Positions 10,901 to 22,912 of a DNA stretch of 64,000 nucleotides are shown piece after piece. Each line of letters begins with the position of its first letter. The stretch's first letter is position 1. The stretch is from Dendrocalamus latiflorus (taxonomy: Eukaryota; Streptophyta; Magnoliopsida; Poales; Poaceae): NCBI GenBank assembly GCA_017311315.1, contig CM029654.1:6517382-6581381 (forward strand), written 5' to 3'. The notes under the pieces are model-generated. The model was not told where the DNA came from and did not search any database. It was given only the letters and a program-made list of their open reading frames with translations. The position numbers were made by a program, and so were the translations under genes.

Positions 10901-12689
10901 CGATACCTATCAGATCCATGCCGATTTCTTGTCATCCCAAAAATAGACCATGTATAACATGGCTTTAGTTGTACATAAAGATTAGTGGATTAATCTCAAT
11001 TGGCACAATATGAACTATTGCTAAGTTCGAGCTTAAATACATAAATCTTTTTGCACATAACTTCTTATTCTCATTACTGGTCATAATTTTATTTTATTAG
11101 AATACATGCATGAACATTTCTTACACAAGATTTTAGCATTTAGCAAAAGGGGTCACAGATCACTATGACTATGCACTTCTTGCTTAAGAACTTAACTCAG
11201 CCACTTAGTTGGGCCCACCTATCATACCAAGTGAGACAGAGAGTAGAGAGCCGGTTCAGCAAAGAACAGGACAGAGCGGTGTGTGGAATGGTGAAACAGA
11301 GGAGGACGCCTGGCGGTCGGGGCTGGCGGGTTCGCCGGTGCGTCCGGTGGCCGGAGGAGCGGCAAGCGTGCAATTTGGGTTGCCTCCTGTTGAGGGGGGC
11401 TGGGGAGGCTACGTCTTTGGCCGGGGAGGCGCCATGGGTGGCCAGCACTGACTTACGGTGGCCGGAGCAGGGGCGGAATGAGGCGACGCCGCCGTGGTGG
11501 GGGAGGGAAAAATCGGAGAGGAGCATGAGCATAAGGAGACCTAGGGAAACTGGTGACGGCTTGGCCGGGGAGGTGACGAGGCGCGCCAGCGACGAGGGCC
11601 TAGGGCGACGGCGGGTGGCTCCTGTGGACGACTCGCCGTGGGGGAGGAGAGCCCAAGGTGGCGGAGGGAATGGCTTCCGCGGCTGATGGAGGAGCTCCAG
11701 GCGCCAGGAATTGAGAAGGGGCTCGACGATTCGGCGGGGAGCTCGGGTGCCGGAGTTGGGGAAGACACGGTGGCGCACTCGGGCTAAGCTCGGATTGAGG
11801 GAAGAGGAGGGGGAGTGGGAAGGAGGCGAGCTCGGGCCTTTATAAGCGAGCGCGCGGGGGAGTAGACTCGGCATGGCATGGGTACTGCCGGCATGGCCGC
11901 GAGTACGGCGGGGCATGGGTGGCACGTCCGGCGGCATGGAGCGGCGCGGAGATGGCGGAAAACCAGGGGCGGACTGGCGAAACCGGGGGCGGCGCAGCTG
12001 TAGCTGGTGGGCGCGACCATCGCACGGGGCCGGGCTGGCGCAAGGAACAGCAGCGGAAGGAAGACGAAACAGGGGGAGGAGAAGAAGGAAGAGGCGTCGG
12101 CGTCGGCTGTGGTTGGGCCGAAGCCAGGAGAAAGGAAGAAGCCGTGCGGGCCGGGCGGAAGGAAAAGGGAAAATGGGGGAAAAAGAAAGAAAATGGGCCG
12201 GGCCCAAGAAGATTTGGTGGTTTTATGAATTTTCCGAATTTTGGGATATAACCCTTAATTTCAGAATTTGAATTTTATGATTAGACTTTAAATTTGAATG
12301 CTTGGCTTAAATTTTGAGTCCAACAATTAAAATTTTAAAATTGCCGAGTTTGGAGAGATGATCCTCGAATTTCAAATTTTAAATTTTTGGGATAGGAACA
12401 TTAGATGAAGAAGATTGATTTTAGTTTCTGCTCTTGGTTTTGAATATCCGGAATTCAAATCCTTATACTCGAATTCAAGACTTCAATAGGAATTAGTGTC
12501 TTCTAAATTTTAACTTTTCACTCTCGGTTCTTGATTCCAAGGTTTGGATTTTTATTAATTGAGCTTTTGGCAATAAATCAAACTCGAGCAAATTTGAAAT
12601 ACGCCAAAACTTTTGAGATACACCGGAAAAACAAATAAAAAGTTTTATCATTTTCGCAAGTACACTAGCTCCCTATTTGGGATGTCACA
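7985..12689 (-). mobile_element. 4.7-kb solo LTR of a Ty3/gypsy element (reverse orientation)
   Basis: The 5-bp TSD GTTTC occurs at 7980-7984 and 12690-12694. On the minus strand the LTR begins TGTGACATCCC and ends GGTCCGACA, so it has TG...CA termini. Its U5-side sequence (CTCTGCAGAGGTTG, CGGCTATYCGAATAG near 8730-8770) matches, in reverse, the LTR at 54179-57122, which places it in the same gypsy lineage. No internal coding region, primer-binding site or second LTR is seen, so it is probably a solo LTR left by LTR-LTR recombination. A GC-rich block at 11280-12200 corresponds to the promoter-proximal part. Confidence 0.8.
11837..11844 (-). promoter_or_regulatory. TATA box of the 4.7-kb LTR
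   Basis: TATAAAGG on the minus strand, in the GC-rich block, about 850 bases inside the LTR. It matches in context the TATA of the related LTR at 54811-54818. Confidence 0.45.
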
Positions 12690-13214
12690 GTTTCCTAGCT
12701 CCAACATGTCTCTTTTTGTTGCCAGCCATGGGTGGCCAAGAGTGGAGGGGGCCAACATGGCTAGGTAGCACCTACCGGCCATCGATGAGCTTGCCTTTTA
12801 GGGAAGACTACAGTGTCTTGTGGATATGGGAATATTGGGAGTTGGATGACTTGTACATGGCATGAGGAAAATAGTGAGATGGAGGTTCATGGTGGCAATA
12901 ACAGCTGATATGGCTTGACATGCGGCAAAACCACCATAAAAACTGTAAGACCGGATAGGCAACAAAGGGGGGGGGTGAATGGTGCCTAAAGATTTTCCCA
13001 AATATTCTCATATTCCTTTTTCTCCAATAGCTACAAAGCTATGAAGATTAGGATATGAGGTCTACTTGAAAATAGAGGAATACAAAGCTCAGTATGACCA
13101 GATCAGAGCACAACGTGGTCGAGAGACACTGGTCAGCAAAACTAAACGCCACTAGACAGTAGAGAAAAGCAACATGGTCGGTAGACAGACAATGTAGTCG
13201 AAGGGCAAACAACG

Positions 13215-13440
13215 TGGTCGAAGCTGACAACGTGGTCGTAACCAGCATGGTCGAAACCAATGTGGTCGAAACCAACGTTGTCGTAACCAACATAGTCGGA
13301 ACGAGTGTGGTCATAACCGACGTGGTCGTAACCAGCGTGGTCGTAACCCACATGGTTGTAATCAACGTAGTTGGAACCAGCGTGGTTGTAACCAACGTGG
13401 TCGCAACTAACGTGATCACAAACTACGTCGTCGAAGACCA
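13215..13440 (+). repeat. 15-bp tandem array in the copia LTR
   Basis: About 14-15 head-to-tail units of consensus GTGGTCGTAACCAAC with point differences. The unit is five codons long, so a frame rich in Val and Thr stays open across it. Confidence 0.8.
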
Positions 13441-15204
13441 ATGTGTGGTCGACACCACCGTAGTCAATGACCAAGGTGCACACAGAAAACACATGAGTTG
13501 AAAACCAGTATGTGGTCAAAAATCATCGAGCACTCGTAATCGATTGCAGTCGTAAACAACTCGTAAGGTAGTGGGGCACACGACCATGAGATCTATGACC
13601 AATGAGTAGTCAGAAACAAGTGCGATCGAAAGAGTGAATGCGGTCGAAAAGTAAAGCGCTGCGGTCAGAAACTTGACCGTGGTTGAAAAACTGGCAGCGG
13701 TCGTAACTTTCACGGAAGAACAGAGGAAAGCAGAGAGCGCACGACCGCCAGATCCAAACTCCACAGAATTTTTGAATCAAAGATCAACTGGCCATAAGAC
13801 TTTGTACACAGTAAGATTAAGGTCTCAAGAGGTTGCACTAATCTTTAATTGAAAACTTATTAACCAGGTTGATACCTTTTTGTGATTTGATCAAGAGCGC
13901 ACATGAACTGAGTTCAAGAACTGAAGTCGCTGATCAGAACCGCTCGTGTGTCAAAGAGAGCCAAGATGGCTTCGATTATATTCCCACCTGTCACTGCGAT
14001 TCAGAGCATCAATGAAATCAAGCCAAGAACACCTCCAGATCAAGAAGAGAGAGGAATCTCCATATTAAGAAGAGAGAGGAACATAACAAAGAACACAGAG
14101 GAAGAGAGAGGAACAGAATGAACAACATAGATGAAAACTCAGAACAGAGCAAACTCAAATAGGAAGATACATAAAAGGTAGACGAAAGATTGATGTATTA
14201 CTTCGATGAATGATTTTACAGCCACTCCCCTCGAGAGGACCAGGCTCTAACCTTAGAGCCAACACTTACTCTCAAACAGCCACTCCCCTCGGGAGGACCA
14301 AGCTCTAACCCTAGAGCCACACCTACTCTCTAACCTAACTCCCATGGGAGGAAGAGGCACCAGCCACCAAGGCTTAGCTGACCTGCTCAACCCTAGCTCT
14401 TGCCTCTCCTCCTCTTTTTATAGTCTCACAAGAGAACCCTAGACCTAATGGATCCAACCATTAGTCCAACCGGGGATAACCCATTAACCCTACCTAACAC
14501 CGGGTTTTACTCATGCATGCTTCTCAAAACAGCTTCCATGTGACCCTATGACTTGTCGTCAAGCCTCTCACGCATTCGGATCCTACCGAACCGTCCTCGC
14601 TTGCAAATGACCCAAGTCACTTGGTGCATCACGTCCTTCTCCTCGCGCATGACGGCACCTGGCATCCTTGACCGTCTGGACCTCGACTCCTCCCTGAGCC
14701 TAGTCCTGGTCCACCTCGCCGTTGCCCGTCATGTCCATCTCTGGTAGCTCCTGCTCCGGTTCCTTGTCGTCCTGGCTTGCAACCACCACACCAGCCTCGA
14801 CCATCTTCAGCGTCTCCCTGACTGTTCTGGACCTCAACACCTCCCTGTGCCTAGTCCCGGTTCTCCTACGCCTCACCATTCCTTACAGCAGCTTACGACC
14901 ACACACAAGACTGCTATGACCACCACGCAGCTTGCTATGAACATCAAATGCACACGCATACAGAATGCTACGACTATAGCTCACATTTAGCAGAAGCTAC
15001 GACTGTCGATCACGACCAGGAATCACCAGTTTATGACTATCACTCACAGCATCTAGTCGTTACGACTTACGACTATCGAACACAAGTAGCTGGTCGCTAC
15101 GACGTACAACTATCGATCACAAGCCAGGCAGAGCTATGACTATCGATCACGACCAGCAAAGGCTACAACTATTGACCAGCAGAAGCTACGACCATCAAGT
15201 CGTA

Positions 15205-15535
15205 GGAGCACCTTCGACCACCAAGTCATAAAAGATTCTGCTGACAACCAAGTCGTAAAAACTTCTACCAACCACCAAGTCGTAAAAGTCTCTACCGACC
15301 ACCAAGTTGTAAAACTGACTGCCGACCACCAAGTCGTAAAAACGACTACCGACCACCAAGTCGTAAGATCGACCGTCGACTACCAAGTCGTAAACACGAC
15401 TGCTGACCACAAAGTCTTAAAATCGACTGCCGACTACCAAGTCGTAAAATCGACTGCCGACCACTAAGTCGTAAAATTGACTGTCGACTACCAAGTCGTA
15501 AGATCAACTGCTGACTACCCAGTCAAAAGAGCATC
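15205..15535 (+). repeat. 27-bp tandem array in the copia LTR
   Basis: About 12 units of 27 bases, each starting CGACCACCAAGTCGTAA followed by a more variable ten bases. The nine-codon period keeps a minus-strand frame open with a repeated YDLVV motif. Confidence 0.8.
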
Positions 15536-15690
15536 TACGACCACCAAGTTGTAGACCATAAGAACGACAGCCAAAAAGCAAACCTCTGCAAAAGCCTCAA
15601 AAACCAAACTCAACCTCTACATAAATTCTAATCCAAAGGTCAATTACTCATCACAACCATGGGGTGACCTCCACATGGTCTCACAAAAAT

Positions 15691-16320
15691 TGTTAGAGTT
15701 AGTAATCTTGTTTAGTCGTATTCGAGTCAGTTTGTCATGGTCATGGTCATGTATGAGTTTGTTTCAACGTACGATTTAGTTTTCGAGTCCGTGTTGTAGT
15801 TGTCTCTATGTGGTAGTCGTTGTGTTGGGTATAAAAGGCAGAGCAATGTAACGAGAGAAGGATAGGAAGTGATCAGGGTGATCGAAATGAGAGGGAGAGA
15901 AATAAAGAAAGTGGAGTGCTTTGGCTCTTGGAAAAATATCAAGTCCGTTGTTTTCACAGACATGAAACAAGTTATGACTACGGCGAGCGGATGTGTTTGC
16001 AGGAGTAGAAGACGTGGTCCTAAATGAGTTATGACCATTGTTGCGGAGTAGAAGACGTGGTCATAAGCTTTACGACCACGACGATAAAGCTTTCAGCGTG
16101 GTCATAATCGAGTTACGACTACGGTGATCGAGCGATACTATGTGGTCGAAGGAGCGGTTATGAGAACGCGCAGCGTAGCATAAACGTGGTCGTAACTCTC
16201 ATCAGCTGAAGTTACAAGTATATGGTTGGAGTATGAAGGAGTGGTCGGAGCAAATAAAAATTGGTCGTAACAACTTTGAGTGTGGTCATAATGACTGCTG
16301 AGTAGTCGCAAGCTGCAACA
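15691..16320 (+). mobile_element. 630-bp solo LTR (copia-like)
   Basis: Begins TGTTAGAGTTAG and ends GCTGCAACA, so the termini are TGTT...AACA. A TATA box (TATAAAAG) lies at 15830-15837. Left flank AAAAT and right flank AAAAA fit a TSD with one mismatch. Its 3' half (16010-16310) carries scattered GTGGTCATAA and ACGACCACG motifs like the neighbouring LTR arrays. The element abuts the preceding LTR directly. Confidence 0.55.
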
Positions 16321-16658
16321 AAAAACCACCATCAGGGTTGTATTTGCTTCGATTTTGATGATTCAAGGATGTAAAGTAAACAATATTATAGTTTAGCGAT
16401 GAAAATCGAACTCTTGTGATAGTTAAGGGGGGTAAAATAGACTTATTCCTTTGTGTAAAGATATTTGGAACACTTTGGGAATTTTTAATGATACATAGCC
16501 ATCCAAACAAAATTGTTTTCTTCTAATCTTTGTGTCCTTTAATTATTCAATTTTTTCTTCTAGTCTAGTCGCATCCTTTATTTTGAAGGGTAGTATAGTC
16601 CCATTAGTTCTTACTACAGTCTACACATAAGCTAACTGCCCAAATCACTCTCACCTCA
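16321..16658. other. No gene seen
   Basis: AT-rich flank between the LTR pair and the hAT element. No repeat ends or coding signal were recognised. Confidence 0.3.
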
Positions 16659-16859
16659 AACCAAAGTAGAGGTGGGAGATGATGAGTGCCTTTCCGGGAC
16701 AGCTCGAGGCTTGACCGGCCTAGCATAGCCCAACATGGCTTGACCTGATGCATGGCGGGCCGTGCTGGCATGGCACGGACAGTGGGCCGAGCCGAGCCTA
16801 GAAACCTGGCCTGTCGGGCTACATGGCATGGCCCGGCACAACGAGCATGGCCGGCATGG

Positions 16860-17860
16860 GTAGCACCGCCAGCACGTCGGTGCTTGCGGCCGCCTCGGCC
16901 TAGTTGCTCCGCACCTCTTGGCTCCTCACCGCCTCATTGCTTCCCACGGTCGCCTCACTTGCTCCCGCCTCGTGGCCTTGGGGTCACCGCCTTGTTGGCT
17001 CCTATCTCCCGCCTTACCAGTTCGTCGCCTCCTGCCTCGACATCATCGCCTCAGCCTCACCGCATCATTCCTCGGGCTCGACACCTCTCGCCTCGGGCTC
17101 GGCCTCGCTGGCTCTTGACCCGACCTTGTTGCTTCGCCTCATGCCATGCCACCTCGCCTCCCACCGCCTCGGTCTCACCGCTCCTCCGCCTGCCTCTCGA
17201 TGCCTCCTCGCCTCCCACCTCAGCCTCGGCCATGGGCCCATCGCCTCCCGCCTCAACCTTGGCCTTGGCCTTGTTGCTTCACCTCCTACGCTGCTTGGCC
17301 TCCCACGCTGCTTGGGCACTCAGCCTTACATGCCGCCCACGTTGTTCGGCCTGTGCCGCTCAGCCTCCTACACCGCCCATGCTCACCTGCCGCCCGCACC
17401 GCTCTGGCCTCGGGTAGAGAGAGATGAGAATGTGACTGTCTGAGAGAGAGGAGAGATGAGAGAGTTTTGAGTGAGATGAGAGTTGGAAAGAGAGATGAGA
17501 GTTGAGAGAGTAGTCTTTGAGAGAGAGCTCAGTCTTCGAGAGAATTAAGAGAGATGAGAGTGCAATCTCTGAAAGGTGCAGGCATCATTTAGGAGCAACA
17601 TTTGGGAGCAACATTTGAGAGCAATGTTTGGGAGCAACGGCCTTCTTCCTGTTGACTATAAAGTCAACTCATCTTCTCATTTCTTCATTATCCAAATTCC
17701 AACCACTTTCCTCATTTCTTCACCATCATCCACTCTCCTCATTTATTCACCATCCATGTACTCTCCTCATTTCTTCAACCATCCATCCACTCTCCTCATT
17801 TCTTCAACATCCATCTACTCTCTCTATTTATTCACCATCCATCCATCCATTATGCTACCA
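16860..17860 (+). repeat. Low-complexity interior of the hAT element
   Basis: 16860-17410 is a GCCTC-rich, imperfectly repeated stretch with several overlapping open frames. 17415-17570 is GAGAGA-rich. 17690-17860 repeats CTCTCCTCATTTCTTCA and CCATCCATC words. Open frames here lack domains and reflect composition. Confidence 0.6.
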
Positions 17861-17954
17861 AGGAGTCGGAGCACCTAGAAGCTCCCAAGTGGTATGTAGA
17901 GGAGTTATAGCACGAAAAGGGCAATAGGGTGACTTAGTATAAGCTCTCGCTATC

Positions 17955-19860
17955 TGTTGAGACCTGAATATACAAATTCGGACTCTCCTATGTATTCTAC
18001 ATTAGTCTAGGATCACGTTAGTGCACACAGTGTAAATATAGACGAAATATCAACCACATTACGACTTACTAAGAAAAGAATCAAATATTATTAATTATCA
18101 GAGTTGCGACCTTATAGTCAAATTTACACTTTAACAGCTGGAAGGCTAACAAAACTAGCAGCAGAAAACACAACGAAGATGAAGTGGCCACTTGACATGC
18201 CCATAGGCAATCGACTGGGGAGTAAGGTCCTAATCCGATGAGTTAGTGAAGTATCCTCCTTCACACACATCTAGTTAGTATGTTTCTTCTTTTTCTTCTT
18301 CAACTTAGCAAATATGGATATAGCTGTGAGTACATAGAGTACTCAGCGAGTTTGTAACAAAAATGTAATATAGTATGAAAGGCTTACTAAATGATAGCTG
18401 AGTGGTTATTTTGCAGAAAACAATAATTTGAAGTAAATATAATAAATAGAATGAAAGAGAACTTTGAAAATGATTAATAAGTAAATAAACAAAGGAATTG
18501 AGAGTAACCACAAGTGAACTGACCATTCACTCCAACGAACCACCTGTGAAATAACTGTTCACATAATGAACCACCAGTGAACTAACCATTCACATCCCAA
18601 CTTAATCCAACCAAGTTTTTATGAAAACTCTACCCCTCGTGTGAAATCACTGAGCATTGTCCATAACTGGGGACACGGCTATTTAACAATTTTAGACTCT
18701 ACAGAGATTGCACAACTTTACCAACAAGACATGATCATCTCATGTTGCCACACGATTAACACACTTCCTTTGGTGTGCGACAGAGAGTTCATGACAAGGC
18801 TGTTACAAAGTTCAATCTCAACATAATTTCGCACATTAAGATTTCACGATTGAGGCATAAATAAATTAAAATAAACTCCAAAAACTTCAAAATCAGTACC
18901 AAAAGATAGAGCTCAATTTTAGATGAATTTAGGGAGAAAGAATTGGGTGAATTGGAGCTAGGACGGAGAAGAACTAACTCTTGGAAAATCTAATCTAAAG
19001 AAAAAGGTGAGGCTGGCGAGGGGCGGCACATGAACCAAGGGCAGTGGGGCGGTGTGGTGCGGTGAGGTGGTTAGCTGGAGACAACGCAGAGCAAATGGCG
19101 GACCATGGCCTACCGACAGCGAGGTCAGCATAACGAAGGAGAGGTGGGGCGGTGGCTCACTGGTGATGAGGGAGAGTCGACTGAAGACGATGACGACACA
19201 ACTAGATGGCGGCGACCATGTCGGATGGCTCATCGGTGACTTGAGCTCAGCGGCAAGGAATGGACGATGAAGGTGACGGAGCGAGCGACTGCGGGTTGAG
19301 GAGAAGAGGTGGGGCGGTGTGGCTAATAGTAGCACGGACGCCAAGAGTCCCGTAGAGATGGTCGAGAGTCTAGGACGGCAGGGACATGGATGCCGAGACG
19401 GTCTCTGAGGTGGCTACGGCGATGGACGCAGTCCGTGAGGACGACGACACACGTGGCGATAGGTGAACGACCGAGATGCGCGACGCGCGTCGAGTGCAGG
19501 GTGAAGCGGGCTGGGCCGGTGGGGAAATGGGTTGGAGAGAAATGGGTTTCAGCCCGATTACCCATTTAGGATTTTTTAGGATTTTCCAATTTTCAGAAAT
19601 TGGAAAGAAAACAATTGAGCTTTAGAAAATAGCAAATAAATCTAGAAAAATAATAGAAAATTCTAAAAAATATAGAACAATTCCTTGCAGTACAAGGAAC
19701 CCAACAAAATTAGTTTTCTTTTATTTGATGTTTACTTTAATCATATTAAATCTTTTAAATTTCCAAAAATTCCAATTAAGATTGTATTAATTCCAAAAAA
19801 TCCAAATGGTTATTTTCATTTTAAAAAGCTTCAAAAAGGCTATAAAATTAGAATGTTACA
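17955..19860 (-). mobile_element. 1.9-kb solo LTR of a Ty3/gypsy element (reverse)
   Basis: The 5-bp TSD CTATC occurs at 17950-17954 and 19861-19865. On the minus strand it starts TGTAACATTCTAATTTT and ends AGGTCTCAACA, closely matching both ends of the LTR at 54179-57122. A shared block includes CAATCGACTGGGGAG (near 18210), seen in reverse near 56860. It is about 1 kb shorter than that LTR. Confidence 0.85.
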
Positions 19861-20099
19861 CTATCTCTTCCATAGTCCTCCTCTCGCTCTGACTCCTGTT
19901 GATGCTTATCGGCTCTCACCAAACATGAGAGATTACGGCATGGATAACCATCATATGGATGGTACAGAGGTTATGAGAAGTACCAGGGCGGCTCGAAGCC
20001 AATGGAGACCCTAGAGTTCCCTCCCCCGTCCACAGATAATAACATTGGCGGGTCTGGACGAAGGGCAAATTGCTAGAAGAACATGACTTAGAGCTAGAA

Positions 20100-22340
20100 A
20101 ATCCAAGACAACGAAATGGTAGAGATCACAACTTGTAATTATTGCAAAGCTAAATTAACTACTCATGCAGCTGTAGGGACAGAGCACTTGAACCGGCACT
20201 ATAAAGCATGCTTAAGCAAGATGGGGGTGCAGAGCCAACGGGGAGGAGTACAAACGTAGCTAAACTTCAAAGCCGATGGCTCTTAAAGTACTTAGGTATA
20301 CAATCCACTTTTTGCCCATGAGAAAATTGCTAAATATATTATTTCAGAAGATTAATCGATTAGAATGGGTAAAAGAGAAGATTAACCGATTAGAATGGGT
20401 AAAAGCGGCGTGTTCGAAAGAATGATCCAATGCAGCTTTTTCTCACAGTACTAACATGTTAGTAGGAGAACTACTACATCTGAAATTTTACGATTGTATC
20501 ATAAGGAGCTAGCAGAGTTGAAAGAACTATTCTTGTAAGTTTAGTTTTCTTTTGCTATAATTTTAGATATTTGGACATCATCACACTAGAGAAGTGTTTA
20601 TCTTAATATTTGTTAGAATAATCCTACATTGGTTGTGGAAGGGTAAGAGACCTAACTTAAAAGTGGGGGAGTCCCTCACCTCATTGGCTAGCTTTTAGGA
20701 TGAGAAGGCCCTTATAATCCAACAAGTGTTATCAGAGTCAATTTCTAACATCTCTAGCCCAATGGATACTAGTGTGTGAACACCTGATGGACTGTGACCC
20801 TGAGGGACCGTTGGTGTACGGTGAAGGGACCCTGAGGGACCGTCGGTGTACGGTGAAGGGGCGGTGAAGGGCTGAGGGACACCAATGTGTGAAGGGGGAG
20901 ATTGCTGGAATAGTCCCATATTGGTTGTGGAAGGGCAAGGGACCTAACTTAAAAGTGGGAGAGTCCCTCACCTCATTGGCTAGCTTTTAGGGTGAGAAGG
21001 CCCTTATGATCCAACAATATTGTAGTCCATTATTTAGACGACAATTATAAACTAAACAAGCGAGTCATAAGATTTAAGGTAATTAATGAATCACACATGG
21101 GAGAGGCTATTGCTGAGCATATATTATACGCACTTGATGATTTTAAGATAGATAATAGAATTATTTCTATAACTCTTGATAACACATCGGCAAATACAAC
21201 GACTATGAACATCCTCACCGCAAGATTGCAGACATGTATTGGTGGTTATGTCCTCCACCAGAGATGCGCATGCCACATCTTGAACTTGGTTATTCAAGAT
21301 GGTATGCAAGTAATTGGTGCATATTTGAACAGTATCCGTGATGTCATTCATTACCTCATAAGTTCCCAACAAGTGGTAGCCAAGTTTGCGGAGTACTGTG
21401 CAACCATTGGGAAGGAGCCAAGAAAATTCGGTCTTGACATAAAGGTGAGGTGGAACTTGACATATATCATATTAAAGAAGTTACAAGGGTACGAACATGC
21501 CATATCCGGTTTTTGGCAATACTAACTGTCAAAACAATGAATTGGTAGGTACTAAATCAGATTGGTAGATTGTTAGTCATTTTTGAGAGTTTTAAGATCT
21601 TTTTATAAGTCAACAAATGTTCTATCTGGTGTTTATTGTCGTACTTCTTACTTAGTTATAGAATTTATTTGGTTAATTGCAGACAAGATTGCCAAATCTA
21701 GGGAGGATCCCCTTTTAAGCTATGTGTCATAGCAATGGAGGAAAAATTTATTAAATATTTCAGTTCTATTTCACACTTATATTGTTTTGCTATTATTTTC
21801 AATTCTACTAAAAAGTTGGTAGGTTTGCAGGTTGGTATGAAGGGAATAGGTGAATACCTCGATCTTGATTACTCGGAAGCTTTCACACATATCAAAGATG
21901 AACTTTTCATGTTTTTCGCATGTATCATGACAAGTTTGACAGTAGCGTGAGATTGGAGACCTCACAGCAGACACAATAAGAAAAAAACAAGCTTGACATC
22001 CCACTTGTGAAACAAGCTAAAGGCCAAGTCTATTTCTTCGTCCTCTCAGCCTTAGGCCACCTCCAAGCAGAATTTTGTCTTAAAACTGAACTACTACCTG
22101 GAGAATAATTTTGCAAACATCGATCTTGATCTTACTGGCTCAAGTGGTGGAAGAACAACAAGAAGATATTTTCTATGTTATCACATTTTGCGCAAGATGT
22201 TCTCCTGTGCCGGTGTCCACCGTCTCTTCAGAAGTGACATTTAGCACAGTAGGGCGAATAATCGAAGAAAGAAGATCATCCTTCATGCCCCAGGATGATG
22301 GAGGCAATCACATTCACCAAGGGCTGGGAATTAGCTAAAT
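20100..22340 (+). pseudogene. Decayed hAT (Ac/RICESLEEPER-type) transposase
   Basis: Pieces of one transposase lie in order but in different frames and with stops. A BED-type zinc finger is at about 20130-20218 (TCNYCKAKLTT..., then HLNRHYKAC). The catalytic-core part is at 21097-21525 (ISITLDNTSANT, LHQRCACHILNLVIQDG, IKVRWNLTYIILK). A further core segment is at 21735-21950. The C-terminal dimerisation region is at about 22195-22310 (PVPVSTVSSEVTFSTVGRII). A TRIM interrupts it at 20611-21016. The native enzyme would cut and paste hAT elements; this copy cannot encode a full product. Confidence 0.85.
20611..21016 (+). mobile_element. TRIM (terminal-repeat retrotransposon in miniature), 406 bp
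   Basis: Two 114-bp LTRs, 20611-20724 and 20903-21016, with TG...CA ends. TSD ATATT lies at 20606-20610 and 21017-21021. Just after the first LTR a Met-tRNA-type primer-binding site (TGTTATCAGAGTC, from 20727) is visible. A purine tract GAAGGGGGAGA (20891-20901) precedes the second LTR. The 178-bp interior has no coding sequence but contains a duplicated segment with GAGGGACCGT and GGTGTACGGTGAAGGG. Confidence 0.9.
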
Positions 22341-22912
22341 AGCGGCAAATAACATCAACAGGACAATCTTGATATCGTATAGCCGTACATTGACCTCAAA
22401 CTCATGAATGATCTAAACATTGATAAGTATATACTATGTATGCATGTTGTTATAGTTAGTATATATGCATGTTGCTGTTATACTATTTTCCTTACTCAGG
22501 AAATCCCATTTTGGGGCGTAAGATTTTAACGAGACAGTAACATTGTATCTTGAAAATATTAAGAAAATTCTAATTTTTCTAAAATATTTACGTCATTACA
22601 TGCCCATGTTTTTGCGTAACTAATTTAATTTTAACTAGTTTATAATGAGGCAGGTACGAGAGAACTGAAGATGGCGGCCGCTGCCACCATCGTCGCCGTC
22701 GCCTTTGTCGTCTATAGTTATTTAGGGCTGGGTCTGGACTGGCACGACACAGACGCCAACATGGCGGGCTTTGTGTCGTACCTGGGCCTGGCCAGAGACA
22801 AGGTAGGCCGGCACAGCATGGCTTGGCGAGGTGACTAGACCAAGCCGGTACGATATGACACGGCCTGATGCACGATGAGTCTGTGCCGGCACTGCGCACC
22901 ACTAAACCAAAG

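Larger units (their letters stand above)
12944..15685 (-). mobile_element. Solo LTR of a Sirevirus-like copia element, 2.7 kb (reverse)
   Basis: On the minus strand it starts TGTGAGACCATGTGG and ends CCGGTCTTACA. Flanks are AAAAC (12939-12943) and AAAAT (15686-15690), a TSD with one mismatch. The terminal region with GGTGAATGGTGCC near 12970 matches the end of the copia 5' LTR at 33833-35820 in reverse, and also the start of 37414-40898. A minus-strand TATA (TATAAAAA) lies at 14415-14422. Two tandem arrays fill much of it. No internal coding sequence is present. Confidence 0.75.
16667..22904 (+). mobile_element. hAT DNA transposon, 6.2 kb including nested insertions
   Basis: A perfect 8-bp TSD AACCAAAG flanks it at 16659-16666 and 22905-22912, the size typical of hAT elements. 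The termini are short imperfect inverted repeats (TAGAGGTGGGAG on the left; CGCACCACTA on the right). Subterminal regions on both sides (16690-16870 and 22720-22890) are rich in GGCC, GGCAC and CATGGC words, as in Ac-like elements. Inside are a decayed transposase (20100-22340), a solo gypsy LTR (17955-19860) and a TRIM (20611-21016). Without these insertions the element would be about 3.9 kb. Confidence 0.85.

Noticed and set aside
11197..12207. 336-codon minus-strand frame, Pro/Ser/Arg-rich
   Set aside because: Lies in the GC-rich part of the solo LTR and spans its TATA box; composition explains the lack of stops.
15205..15535. Regular 27-bp repeats considered as a CRISPR array
   Set aside because: Units are directly contiguous with no unique spacers, in a plant LTR, with no cas-like genes.
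16752..17443. 221- and 179-codon plus-strand frames in the hAT element
   Set aside because: Overlapping frames in GCCTC-rich low-complexity sequence, no domain.
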